Source of the DNA: Cladorhizidae sp. MBARI D1340-BT2
Lineage: Eukaryota > Porifera > Demospongiae > Poecilosclerida > Cladorhizidae
Assembly (NCBI GenBank): GCA_028752905.1
Contig: JAQNBH010000011.1
Coordinates: 8,031,625 to 8,095,624 of the forward strand
Direction of reading: 5' to 3'
DNA length: 64,000 nt
The notes below the pieces were generated by a model. It was not told the DNA's origin and made no database searches. It worked only from the letters and a program-made list of their open reading frames with translations. The first letter of the stretch is position 1. Each line of letters starts with the position of its first letter. Positions 32,401 through 42,203 of the stretch are shown here, in pieces. Both the position numbers and the translations under genes were made by a program.

Positions 32401-34569
32401 GGATGGAAGGTCACACTCGTGGGCTCGCGATTCACCCACCCCGCTGAGTCCCGCTACGCCCCTGTCGAAGGCGAGGCTCTGGCCGTGGCAGATGCCTTGG
32501 ACAAGGCTCGCCACTTTGTCCTCGGCTGCAGCGACCTCATTGTCGCGGTCGACCACAAACCTCTTCTGAAACTATTTGGGGACAGATCTCTTGAGGACAT
32601 CCCCAATACACGACTAAGAAACCTCAAGGAGAAAACCCTGCGTTACCGCTTTAGGATGGTGCACAGCCCAGGGGTCAGGAACCACACCAGCGACGCCCTT
32701 TCCCGTCACCCATCCGGCATCAGAGAACCCGAATGCCTAAACCTCCCGGATGACAGCACCGCCCCCGACACACCCTGCCCACATTACAGCCCACGGATCC
32801 CCACAACACTCCTGGCTGGTCTCTCCATCGACGACCACATCGACGGACACGAAGACAACGGCCTGGCTCACGCCATGTGCGCAGCTATCACGGGCATACC
32901 ACTGAACTGGGAATCCCTGCAGATTGCCACAGCGTCAGACACCACCCTACAGGAGCTCACATCACTCATCGAGAGAGGCCCCCCAACATCAAAACAACTC
33001 ATGCCCACCTCCATCCGAGAATGGTGGCCATACGTGCACGACCTGTCCACCATCGACGGTGTAGTGTGCCGGGGGGAGAGGATCATCGTACCAACGAGCT
33101 TACGCCCAGCCTGCCTCGGCGCCCTGCATGCCGCCCACCAGGGCATTAGCGGCATGACAGCCCGCGCTGAGTCCTCACTGTTCTGGCTAGGCATCACGAA
33201 GGACATCGCCGACACACGCAATCGGTGCGCCACCTGCAACGGCAACGCCCCATCTCAACCCGCCATGCCATCGACCACTCCAGTGGAGCCAGAGTACCCC
33301 TTCCAGCACATCTGTGCGGACTTCTTCCACCACGAGGGAGTCGCGTACTTGTTGCTGGTCGACCGGTTCTCTAATTGGCCCATTGTCTCCCGCTCCAGAG
33401 ATGGGGCATCTGGACTCATGAGGGCGCTCCGTGACACATTTTCGACTTTTGGCATCCCAGACACGCTCACCTCAGACGGCGGACCAGAATTTGCGTCCCA
33501 CGACACCCGAACATTCCTCCGAACATGGGGCGTCCACCACCGCTTAGCCTCCGCATACAACCCCCACGCCAACTGCCGTGCGGAGGTTGCCGTCAAGACT
33601 ATGAAGCGCCTAATCGCGGGCAACACCGGACCAGCGGGCGCCCTATCGGACGACTTCCACAAGGCACTCCTTCAGTATAGGAACGGACCCGACCCCACCA
33701 CCAAGATTTCCCCCGCATTGTGTTTATTCGGGAGAGCCACCCGAGACCTCATCCCCGGACTGCCACAAAAATACCGACCCCACCCAGATTGGAGCGACAA
33801 GCTCGAACTCAGGGAAAGAGCCCTCTCCAAACGCACCATCTCGGGCCGCGCCCGATGGGACGAGCACGCTCAAGGCCTCTCACCACTGAAGTGCGGAGAC
33901 ACGGTGCTAGTCCAAAACCAATCGGGACGCCACCCTACCAAGTGGGACAAGACTGGCACCGTTGTCGAAGTGCTTCAGTATCACCAGTATGCGGTCCGCA
34001 CAGATGGCTCTGGGCGACTCACCACAAGAAACCGCCGATTCCTTCGTCGGTATGATCCGAACCTCATGGAACCGGATCATACTCGTCGCACTGTTGACCC
34101 CCCAGCCAGCACAACCATCCCTGGCCCAATCCCAACACTCGACACGGACACGACCGGCCCATCAACTCCACTACCAACCTCGACCCAGCCCCTCCAAGCG
34201 ACACCACCGAACGCCCCTGCACCCACCCGGCCACTTCCCCCAACCCCTCCGCCCGCCAGGCCAACACCGACCGCCTCCACTCCAGTGATACCCCCAACAC
34301 CCATACCATCGCTGCCCGGGAACCCGACCGCCGCGCAGGATAGCAGCTCTCCGCCGCACACCACCACTACAGCCGACTCACAACTACGATCCTACGCCCA
34401 AGTCACCCGCACACTGGACACACCTAGCCCCCACCCCACCACCCCTGCCACGAAACGCTCTGCACTCCCCAGACGATTGCAGACCCCAAACCCCCCCCTC
34501 CACCCCCCCTTACGAAGAAGCAAACGGGGCCCAAAACCCGTCGACAGACTCAACTATAAGAAGACCTGA
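29428..34569 (+). CDS. Gag-Pol polyprotein of family D (1,713 codons, uninterrupted)
   Basis: One frame encodes all Ty3/gypsy parts. Residues 1-300 are Gag with a C2H2-like N-terminus. Zinc knuckles follow at about 300-345, the second a clean CSSCGRANHNATMC. The protease has Asp-Thr-Gly at about 420-422. RT spans about 660-900, with a CIDD catalytic box near 812 instead of the usual Y-x-DD. RNase H lies at about 960-1,080 (TDWSKDGIGYW, VDHKPLLKL). The integrase has an HHCC zinc region near 1,234-1,270 and D, D, E at about 1,296, 1,349 and 1,385. A GPY/F-like module sits near 1,485-1,545, followed by a Pro-rich tail. Gag and Pol share a frame with no frameshift or stop. Base and codon use are strongly C-rich, unlike all neighbours. 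It looks competent, but this is inference. Confidence 0.93.
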   Translation: MAVECPFPDCTFSTPADLNPAVAAVVLSTHAIIHSRPMKAKPTPVKPPEVSSGGTTEGWSYFLSRWRSYSQAVELTARDTTIQLLECCDQKLRRDVTRNCVDPLPIENLSEENLLKAIRALAVREENPKVARVALSRMVQDRGESIRAFAARLRGQAEVCRFTKKCTGCDQVSNQGEERVADQLCIGLADTEIQEDLLKHPDQEMGVEETIRFVEIRAAGKRSAVTMCTPTSTNSLKEDEEGEAISSTYRRQQRRYTPRAGTSPKQALPRGNNHPTPRNSSTKGTGPPQPGTRSTHNNRGICQYCGLPGHGEQERTAQRRIYCPAFGTTCSSCGRANHNATMCWQTTEHESAVSEELDTMTEGALHHQTWDAQSGVWSQKRSPPQPNINLWISARTEDLRLHGHTLRVETKHLAVTGMADTGCQSCLAGPSLLTDLRLSPADLIPVNLQMRSASGTNLPILGAALLRIKTQPTGVETRQMVYFSPIASKLYLSLATCTDLGLIPRDFPLSTPMPTPGNDKATRAAHHENTLQHLPDHPTGPPRLGNPTSTPTPATGNSQSGTPTLTPQPRSTGPHPTPIRMSHTPGGGIPKTCSCPTRAPPPSRPTSLPFPPTEANRGRLEQHLRTLYAASSFNICEHQPLPMMSGPPLSLSIDPIAIPKPCHTPIPIPIHWQDEVKAGLDRDVKLGVIEQVPLGTPDTWCHRMVICTKKNGSLRRTIDFQQLNRHATRETHHCQSPFHQARAVPSNTKKTIFDAWNGYHSVALADEDRHFTTFITPWGRYRYKSAPQGYIASGDAYTARYDALVSQITRKTKCIDDTLLWAPTIEEAFHQATEWLDVCGRNGITLNPSKFRFAQDEVEFAGFEITMSEVKPCRKYLRAIDEFPIPQGITDVRAWFGLVNQVAYAFSMASVMSPFRALLKPFTQFSWNDDLQHAFDASKSEIISRIKEGVTIFEKDRPTCLATDWSKDGIGYWLFQKHCQCPSREIFCCKEGWKVTLVGSRFTHPAESRYAPVEGEALAVADALDKARHFVLGCSDLIVAVDHKPLLKLFGDRSLEDIPNTRLRNLKEKTLRYRFRMVHSPGVRNHTSDALSRHPSGIREPECLNLPDDSTAPDTPCPHYSPRIPTTLLAGLSIDDHIDGHEDNGLAHAMCAAITGIPLNWESLQIATASDTTLQELTSLIERGPPTSKQLMPTSIREWWPYVHDLSTIDGVVCRGERIIVPTSLRPACLGALHAAHQGISGMTARAESSLFWLGITKDIADTRNRCATCNGNAPSQPAMPSTTPVEPEYPFQHICADFFHHEGVAYLLLVDRFSNWPIVSRSRDGASGLMRALRDTFSTFGIPDTLTSDGGPEFASHDTRTFLRTWGVHHRLASAYNPHANCRAEVAVKTMKRLIAGNTGPAGALSDDFHKALLQYRNGPDPTTKISPALCLFGRATRDLIPGLPQKYRPHPDWSDKLELRERALSKRTISGRARWDEHAQGLSPLKCGDTVLVQNQSGRHPTKWDKTGTVVEVLQYHQYAVRTDGSGRLTTRNRRFLRRYDPNLMEPDHTRRTVDPPASTTIPGPIPTLDTDTTGPSTPLPTSTQPLQATPPNAPAPTRPLPPTPPPARPTPTASTPVIPPTPIPSLPGNPTAAQDSSSPPHTTTTADSQLRSYAQVTRTLDTPSPHPTTPATKRSALPRRLQTPNPPLHPPLRRSKRGPKPVDRLNYKKT

Positions 34570-34579
34570 CTGCCTTCTT

Positions 34580-34587
34580 GGGGGAGG
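34580..34587 (+). promoter_or_regulatory. Family D polypurine tract
   Basis: GGGGGAGG abuts the start of the 3' LTR, the expected place for the plus-strand primer of reverse transcription. Confidence 0.8.
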
Positions 34588-34783
34588 TAGAGACAATTGG
34601 ACTCTCTGTAGCCCTAGCTGAACTCATATACTATATTAACATTGCGTACGCATGACCCTTTACGACCCTTTACCCATTATGCATGCACTCACCATGCTTC
34701 AGTTACTGTGCACATTGCTAATGACGTGATCTATTTTGAGTCCAGTTCGATCTGTTAGTAAATGTACAGTGTACTATCTTCTA
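34588..34783 (+). repeat. Family D 3' LTR
   Basis: This 196-bp LTR begins TAGAGACAATTGGAC and ends GTACTATCTTCTA, and is followed by the target repeat GTTCC. It differs from the 5' LTR by one small indel region and few substitutions, which suggests recent insertion. Confidence 0.92.
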
Positions 34784-34915
34784 GTTCCCATGTTGTCATG
34801 GATGATAATTTTGGTACTTGTTCCAATGTTGTCATGGATGATAACTTTGGTACTTGTTCCCATGTTGTCATGGATGATAATTTTGGTACTTGATTCCCAT
34901 GTTTACAATTAGTGT
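34784..34915. repeat. Short tandem repeat, right arm (outer part)
   Basis: About three units of GATGATAA(C/T)TTTGGTACTTGTTCC(C)ATGTTGTCATG are the reverse complement of the left array at 21,815-22,015. Family D inserted into this array. Confidence 0.85.
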
Positions 34916-34929
34916 CACACCAACATAAC

Positions 34930-35705
34930 ATTAAAACAATTTTTTTAACACACCTTAGCCATTTATCATGCAACAAAAAATATTCCTAATGGTTTTGTAG
35001 TGTGGGTCATGTGCAAAATACTTGGAGCTTGGTGGCAGCATGCCGATCATGTATATATATATATATATATATCTTATGTATTCATTGAAGAAGTTGGCTA
35101 TTGAAGATTATGTTGTGAGTATTAAGTGGTTTTCTACAGTTAGTAAACATTCCACTGCTTTCTTTTCTGATTCAGCTCAATTCTGTTAAAATGATCATGG
35201 TGGCACTGCTTTGCATTTCATTGGTGGACTACTTACAGTCGACTCAGCTACTTTGTAATAAAGTTTCCATATATATAGTCAGTTTCATCAAGGTGGAAGG
35301 CAATCAACTCAGGGTGCATGTGTCATTCTCCTTTGTTGTTCTTAGAAATGTTTCTGTTGGTTAGTCTTTGAATATAATTATGTGTAGGATCTAGCAATAA
35401 TAATTAGTGCGCATGGAGAGATTCTCATTATTTTTTTATTCCTATCATATGTTGTCAGTTCTGTGTGTGTGTGCATGCATATGTGTGTATGTGTATCTGT
35501 GATGTGCATGTGTGTGGTCTATGCGTGTACTATAATTAATGTTATTTTTAAGTTAAACTATTTTATCATATATATAAAAATTATGTATTAAGCTAGGCAG
35601 ATCATAAAAATTCAAGAAATATGTACATATACTCCAGGGGTCACAAGGGGTTAAACTGTGCTTGCGTGTGTGAGCACTGTCATATACTCCAGGTGTCAAA
35701 AGGAG
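34930..35705. other. AT-rich downstream region of the right ABHD-like gene
   Basis: It mirrors 21,050-21,800, with a (TA)n run near 35,052-35,072 and a GT-rich patch near 35,463-35,515. No gene was seen. Confidence 0.6.
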
Positions 35706-36288
35706 TTAAACTGTGCCTGCATGTGTGACACATGTCATGTGTACATATAGCCAGGCAAAGACTAGAGCAATGAGAGCAACCACAAGCATGAAGAACATAT
35801 GCCTAGCTAAGTAGTAGCAATAGTCTGACTTGTCTTCTGCACAGATTGACTTCTCCCATTTGTTGGCGAATTTTCCTGAGTTCATCGTACAATCTCTCTT
35901 GATTTTTCCCCCTTCCTTGGCCCCTGGCAATAGAGCATCACAGGAAGTCAGACATTCAGAATTCGAGATGATTTTCGATGATTTGCCAGTCTTATGTACT
36001 CGGTTGTGATCCTTGAAGACAGAATTCCGTATAATCTTCACTAACTTTTCAGGATTCTGAACATGAACGTGATGAGTGCTTCCTTCAACATACTTAATGT
36101 TGACACTCTTGCCTTTGCTAGCTTTCTTGATCTCCTGTACTCCCTTGTTCTGGAATGTCGACTTTTTGCCGTAGATGAAAGTGATTGGAAGATGGACAGA
36201 CTTGAGCAGTTTTATTAGTCGCTTCTTGAGGGGGTGTTTTGAGTAGAAAAACATATGGTCACTTATCACTGAGAATGCATTGGCTCCA
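35706..36288 (-). CDS. ABHD4/5-like last exon, right-arm gene
   Basis: The acceptor CTCTTCTCTCTAG precedes 36,288 on the minus strand. The frame runs to a stop at 35,706-35,708. It encodes the last strand (PITFIYGKKSTF), the His-His turn (GSTHHVHVQNPEKL), then a long tail with Cys residues and a hydrophobic segment (FFMLVVALIALVFAWLYV) three residues longer than in the left copy. In ABHD4/5 the corresponding region carries an acidic triad residue and an HX4D acyltransferase motif; both Asp positions are changed here, so ordinary ABHD5 chemistry is doubtful. It follows the exon at 41,354-41,456 with matching splice phase. Confidence 0.82.
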
Positions 36289-36444
36289 CTAGAGAGAAGA
36301 GGATAATAACATTTTAGATTAGTGTCTTACCCAACTAACAATATTTATCGCCCCTAGTTAACAGTCAATATTTCTTAAGGAAACTCCCCCCCCCCTCCCC
36401 CAACCTTCTAATGATTTTATTTCATCAGTGCACAACATAAGGAA

Positions 36445-36633
36445 TGTGGCATAACTGTAATGTACTATAATATAGTGCTAGCTATTGATTGATCATATTA
36501 ATAGTGCTGATGTCATTTCCTGTTCTATATATATAAGGCAGGGACCACGTGAAATAAAGAGAAACTTACTTGTAACTGAATCTTAAGTTCTAGCTAGGCT
36601 AGTCCACTAAACAGTCTAGAGAGTAACACCACA
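36445..36633 (+). repeat. Family A 5' LTR, right arm
   Basis: This 189-bp LTR starts TGTGGCATAACTG and ends GTAACACCACA. It contains a TATATATA-type run and an AATAAAG stretch. Confidence 0.93.
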
Positions 36634-36659
36634 TGGTGGCAGCGGTGTTTCTAACCTAG

Positions 36660-37480
36660 CCATGGCCTGACACAACCTCGCACCGCCTGACTCGTTCAAC
36701 TTTAGGAACCCAGATGACTGGCCTAGATGGATGCGCCGCTTTGCGCAGTATCGTGTTGCCTCAGGACTATCTGAAGACAGCCCAGAGAAGCAAGTTAACA
36801 CACTACTTTACTGTCTGGGAGAACAAGCAGAGGATGTTCTCACATCCACGAATGCCAGTACAGAGGACAGGAAGGTGTATGACACAGTCGTCACGAAGCT
36901 CGATGGATTCTTCAAAGTTAGGAAGAAAATCATCTTTGAGCGGGCACGCTTCAACAGAAGGAACTAGCAGCAGGGTGAGAGTGCTGAACAGTATATAATG
37001 TATTGTATGATTTAGCTGAGAATTGTGAGTATGGAGCATTACATTCTGAATTGATAAGAGATAGACTGGTAGTCGGTATTAGAGATGTCACACCATCTGA
37101 ACAGCTCCAGACAAATGCCGAACTCACCCTTGATAAAGCAAAAAAAATCAAATGCCAAAGTGAAGCTGTCCATCAGCAACAGTGTCTGCTCCAATGAGCA
37201 GAGCCACAGAGCATCGAGACTCTACAACATGTCAGCTACAGAAAAGAAGTGCACATGTTGTGGTAGAGGGGCACATCCACGGGACAAGTGCCCTGCCAAG
37301 GATGCTGAGTGCCACAGCTGCAGAAAGAAAGGTCACTATGGAAATATGTGCTTTTCCAAGACCACTGCAGATTCAGTCGAAGCAGCGGCTGAGTCCATGG
37401 ACACTGCATTCTTGGACAACTTGACACCTACAAAACCTGCGTATGGTTTGCACATATTCAGTTAAATAGCCTTTTAAGCT
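36660..37480 (+). pseudogene. Family A Gag and zinc knuckles, right arm
   Basis: The ATG at 36,661 is followed by a stop at codon 3, shared with left unit 2 but not left unit 1. Gag then continues in frame with capsid-like helices (RRFAQYRVASGLSEDSPEKQ). A second block at 37,003-37,197 reads RDRLVVGIRDVTPSEQLQTN. Two knuckles, CTCCGRGAHPRDKC and CHSCRKKGHYGNMC, lie at about 37,245-37,360. Frame breaks near 36,967 and 37,195 make it non-functional. Confidence 0.85.
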
Positions 37481-40340
37481 GGACAGAGGTGCTGAAGTCA
37501 CAGCTATCAGTGGTGCCACATACCAACACCTTGGCAAGCCCAAGCTATCTCACCCTGATAAGCTTTTGTATGGCCCTTCCAGACAGCCCCTAAAGGTGAT
37601 CGTCAAGTTCAAAGGAACGTTTATACACAAATGTAGACAGTGACATCAACAGGTGTATGTAGTCACAGGACTTAAGATTAACCTGTTAGGTCTGCCAGCT
37701 ATTACTGCACTGACCCTTACAGCTCGTATCGATACCACTGCACACGAGGAGATCGACAAATGCATACGGAAGCAGTTCCCAAGGGTTTTTAAAGGGCTGG
37801 GAAACCTTGGTGAAGAGTTTGTCATTAAGCTCAAGCCAGAGGCTAACCCCCATGCATGCTTTACTCCCCGCCATGTACCACTATCTCTCCGACCACAAGT
37901 GGAAGAAGAACTCCAACGAATGGAATCCTTAGAGTAATCTCAAAGGTGGATGAACCTACCCAATGGTGTGCAGGGATGCAAAAAGAATGGCAAAGTCTGC
38001 ATCTGCATTGACCTCAAACCCCTTAATTAACGAGAATGTGCTCCGTGAAGTCCACCCGATGCCTAAAGTCGATGAGACACTTGCCCAGCTGACTGGAGCA
38101 AAAGTATTTTCCAAACTGAATGCCAACAGCGGGTTTTGGCGGATTCCGTTCCGCTTTCAGAGTCATCCCATCCACACACAACATTTATCACCCCAATTGC
38201 TCGTTACTACTTCCATAAACTACATTTGGAATTTCTAGTGCTCCTGAGCACTTCCAAAAAGGATGTCTGCAATTCTCAGTGGCCTAGAAGGAGTTGTGTG
38301 TCAAATGGACGATGTATTAATGTTTGGCGGAGACCAGACAGAACATGACACAAGGCTCACAGCCTTACTTCAAATGCATCGAGTCTGCTGGTGCTACTTT
38401 AAACCCCGATAAGTACGAATTTTCATGAAAGACACTGAAGTTCCTAGGACGCATCCTAGATGAAGATGGTATTCGAGCAGATCCTGAGAAGACTACCGCA
38501 ATCCGAGAGATGAAACCCCCTACAAATATCTCAGACTAGGGAAATTTTACAAAAACCTTGCTACTCTGACACAACCCTTACGCGAGCTATTAAACAAGAA
38601 ACAAGCTTGGATTTGGGGCCCAAGCCAAGAACAAGCCTTCATAGAAGTGAAAGAGGAGTTATCCAAGGCAACTACCCTTGCCCTGTTTGATGTCCAAAAG
38701 GACTCAGCAGATGCTTCAGCCTACGGATTGGGAGCAGTTCTCCTATAAAGGACTGATTCAGATTGGAAGCCAGTCGCTTATGCTTCTCGATCCTTATCTG
38801 AGACGGAACGCAGGTAAGCACAAATAGAGGAGGCACTTGCCATTACATGGGCCTGCGAGAAATTCTCTATGTATGTGCTTGGCAAATGATTTTCAATCGA
38901 AACTGACCACAAACCTCTTGTACCACTTCTTGGATTGAAACACTTAGACAGCCTCCCTCCTAGAATTCTCCGCTTCAGACTACGTCTCACACGGTTTGAT
39001 TACTCGAGCGAACATGTTCCAGGGAAGCACTTATACACTGCAGATACCTTGTCACGAGCACCAGTCCCTTCCTTAGACTCAACCTTGGGAGAGCTAGCTG
39101 AACTAGCCATGGAAGCATATATTGCCCACCTGCCAGCTGGACAGAATCGACTCAATGAGTATCAAGAAGCCTCAGATCCCCTATGCTCACTGGTGATCAA
39201 GTACTGCTGTACAAGTTGGCCTGTCAAGGGAAAAGTAGACGAGGCACTCACTCCTTACTTGGGAAACCAAAGGAGCTCTTACCCGACATAGAAACCTTCT
39301 TCTACATGGGACTAGAACTGTCGTACCTGCATCAATGCAGCGAGGGACGTTAGCCAAGCTTCATGAGGGACATCGGGGAATTGAGAGATGTAGACAAAGA
39401 GCCAAAATTTCAGTATGGTGGCCTGGACTGTCCAATCAAATTGGAAAGTTGGTTGAAAACTGTACACATTGTACGAAAGAGAGCACACCTCGAAAGGAGC
39501 CTCTGATGCCAACTGCTCTTCCTGACTACCCCTGGCAAAAGATGGACTGGCCTGTTTTCACTGGATGGAACCACTTATATGATTGTGGTTCATTACTTCT
39601 CCAGATATCCAGAAGTGATAAAACTGATGTCTACAACATCATCAGGAGTCATATCTGTCCTCAAGTCTCTCTTCTCAAGATATGGCATTCCTGAAGAAAA
39701 GATGTGACAATGGGCCGCAATATGCATCTCAAGAATTCTGTGATTGCAAAGAAGTACCGTTTCAAGCATACTACTAGCAGCCCTCATTTTCCTCAAAGCA
39801 ATGGACATGCTGGAAGAGCCGTCCAGACCGCAAAGAAGCTGTTGAAAGGAACAACTTTCACTGCTGTCCTACAGGTCAACATCTCTACCCTGGTGTGGAT
39901 TATCTCCAGCCGAGCTACTGATGGGAAGGCAAATTCGATCAAATATTCCCCAGACAACCGAGACTCTCATACCACAGTGACCATACCTGAATGACTTCCG
40001 ACTGGCAAACAGCAAGCTCGAACAGAAACTCAGAATGGTCTATGATGCTCGTCGTGGTACCCGACCACTTGCTGACATCCTGAAGACACCAGGGTCTGGG
40101 TGGCAACCTCCAACACCCTGTCACCAGGATGTGTAATCGCTCGTGCAGAGACCTTGAGGTCCTACCTGGTGCAGACACCAACTGGAGATGTTCGACGCAA
40201 TCGAGTTCACCTGACAGTGAGACCGGATCCACAGCCATCTGACGTCATGGATGCAACACCATCTCGTAAACAAAGCCCAATAATGACTAGATCTCGCACG
40301 GGCACATGCATCAATCCTCCCCAAAGACTTTGACTGTCAT
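37480..40340 (+). pseudogene. Family A Pol (protease, RT, RNase H, integrase), right arm
   Basis: The protease motif near 37,475 reads Asp-Arg-Gly instead of Asp-Thr-Gly. A linker with ITALTLTARIDTTAHEEIDK lies at 37,680-37,770. RT follows (VDETLAQLTGAKVFSKLNAN near 38,065-38,125), then RNase H at 38,690-38,950, and the SEHVPGKHLYTADTLSRAP linker at 39,005-39,065. The integrase zinc region (HEGHRGIERC, CTHC) is at 39,335-39,490 and catalytic pieces at 39,520-39,850. A frameshift at the first catalytic strand of integrase is identical in all three family A copies. Many other breaks are present. Confidence 0.85.
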
Positions 40341-40355
40341 CCTGGGAAAGGGAGA

Positions 40356-40536
40356 TGTGGCATAACTATAATATACTATATAGCGCTAGCTATTGATTGA
40401 TCTTATTAATAGTAATGATGTCATTTCCTGTTCTATATGAGGCAGGGACCACGTGAAATCAAGAGAAACTTACTTGTGACTGAATCTTAAGTTCTAGCTG
40501 GCTAGTCCACTAAACAGTCTAGAGAGTAACACCACA
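40356..40536 (+). repeat. Family A 3' LTR, right arm
   Basis: This 181-bp LTR has the same termini as the 5' LTR and a few substitutions and small deletions against it, so the insertion is not recent. The target repeat AGGAA follows. Confidence 0.93.
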
Positions 40537-40541
40537 AGGAA

Positions 40542-41353
40542 ATATGAACATTGACTGGGTGAAGAGTAGAGTCCAGAAAATGTTTGACTACCATTGTGGT
40601 GCTATACATATATAATGGCCACTCTACCCTCAGGAAGCCATAGAAACATGTATAGAGAAGACAAATTTGCTGAGTTTGAAATTGAGTTCCCGCAAATCAT
40701 TGATGGTTCATAAAGGCTAACATTCTGGAAGAAAGAAAGGTGATGGATCCGAGGGGGGGAAAGGAATGCGATTAAAAGGGAGGAAAAGTATGCATGTATG
40801 AGGTAATAATAGCCGCAAACTGGAGTACACTAGCACTACCTATATTTGGTTTGAATCAATTCTAAAATGGCAGACAGCTAAATGAACACGACAAAACAAA
40901 GTTTAAATCTCGGCTAAACTCAATTTGACAGCTTCTTAGCACTACTACAAATTTCAAAAATACTTCCACCGTGCCTGCAATCCTTTGCTAAGGTATAAAC
41001 CAGAAGATTTAAAACCATAAAAGTTTTGAAAAAACATTGAAATACATCTTAAAGGATCTATCATCAGTAGCACTCCCTGCACTGCTTTGCCCCACTTCAA
41101 AATGGTGGACACCTCCCACTCCTCCCACCTGAACCAAAGCTCTCAGCTAAAACTTAATCAGCACTTTCTTAGCTACCTAAATGGTTTCCAAAATAATCCC
41201 ATAGTGCCTGAAAAAAACTTGTAATTGTATTCATGTCTTGCTAGAAACAAGTTTGCATGAATTTGCATTATTCATGCACACTGTCCCAGTATAACATAGA
41301 GTAGTTTACCACTCCCATTGCTCCACCCATCAAAAGAGGGATACTGTACTCAC
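40542..41353 (-). other. Intron stretch of the right ABHD-like gene
   Basis: This is part of the last intron between the exon at 41,354 and the family A element, the mirror of 11,905-12,696. It is AT-rich, with no gene except the degraded counterpart of the 12,523-12,606 candidate at about 40,634-40,715. Confidence 0.6.
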
Positions 41354-41456
41354 GTTGGTTTCCCAGTCATGATGGCTTGTATGAAATAATTTACGCAATT
41401 TTCACCGTAATCTTCCTTGTCAATTCTTTTCATTAGCATCCTAATGAAATGTCCAC
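41354..41456 (-). CDS. ABHD4/5-like penultimate exon, right-arm gene
   Basis: On the minus strand CTATATCAACCTCAG precedes the exon and GTGAGTAC follows it. The 103-bp exon encodes GHFIRMLMKRIDKEDYGENC and VNYFIQAIMTGKP, ending in the first two bases of a Thr codon that the 36,288 exon completes. It matches the region of ABHD4/5 before the last beta strand. It is near-identical to 11,802-11,904. At least one exon, for about 40 residues, should lie between it and exon 2, and I could not find it. Confidence 0.75.
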
Positions 41457-42203
41457 CTGAGGTTGATATAGATATATTCTACACAGTGTAACATGCTGAA
41501 CAGTATAACTTATACTAGAGATGGTATGCAGATATATTATTATTACCGGGTGTCAGGTGTGTAACATTGTCTACTAAGGCTTAGAATCACAATAGCATAA
41601 AATAACCCAAACAAGTGCACTAAATAGAAACATTAGATGCTGGTTGTACAGGAGTGTGGATAACCAGGATAATTAGTATTGTATCACGATACAGGATGTA
41701 TAGTATCAGGCTATGGGTGTTGACCAGTAACTCACCAAGGCCATGAAAGGATCACTAAACTTCTTCACTAATAATACATTGATTGTCTGTATAAACCTTC
41801 CCTACGTGATCACTTTGGAGGTCAAGTTGTAAATCATGATGTGTTTAAGTCATAAGAAGCAGAGAATTTTGCAAATTCAATGGAGGAGCCTATTATCACT
41901 CCTGACTATTTTGGCGTTCCATGCCTTGAGAAGATTACTTTAAGTGCTGTTATGGTTCTGAGTGAAGTTAGTTTCACTTCCAGATTACCTGAGAAATAGA
42001 TGACTGTCATCACACAATCATCTCCTATATCTCAAAGAGGTATGTCCCAAAGACTTGACAGGAAAAAAATCTGGTAGAGTAGTTGGCATGAGTGCCCCTT
42101 CCCTTGCTTAGCAGATATTGTGCATTGCTGTATCATCCGGGTTATGTGGTGTAGAACTCCAGGTCATCACACTGAGATGAATCGTTTCCATTGGCTCTCT
42201 TCG

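Larger units (their letters stand above)
29102..34783 (+). mobile_element. Ty3/gypsy family D: intact-looking GC-rich LTR retrotransposon
   Basis: The element is flanked by GTTCC at 29,097-29,101 and 34,784-34,788, a 5-bp target duplication. Its LTRs are 29,102-29,315 and 34,588-34,783 and are almost identical apart from a small indel near the CCTTTAC repeats. A GGGGGAGG polypurine tract precedes the 3' LTR. One uninterrupted Gag-Pol frame fills the inside. It is inserted in the right arm only, within a short tandem repeat, so it arrived after the arms separated. Confidence 0.95.
36445..40536 (+). mobile_element. Ty3/gypsy family A, single unit, right arm
   Basis: LTRs at 36,445-36,633 and 40,356-40,536 enclose about 3.7 kb. 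AGGAA flanks both ends (36,440-36,444 and 40,537-40,541). A TGGTGGCAGCGG primer-binding-like site follows the 5' LTR, and a GGGAAAGGGAGA polypurine tract precedes the 3' LTR. It occupies the last intron of the ABHD-like gene, in opposite orientation to it. The mirror site in the left arm holds two units. Confidence 0.95.

Noticed and set aside
31701..32435. 244-codon antisense frame within family D
   Set aside because: It is a mirror of the RT and RNase H codons with no domain of its own and no transcription signals.
30143..34367. Many long frames overlapping the family D Gag-Pol on both strands
   Set aside because: The C-rich composition removes stops in other frames. Only the 29,428-34,569 frame has conserved domains in order.
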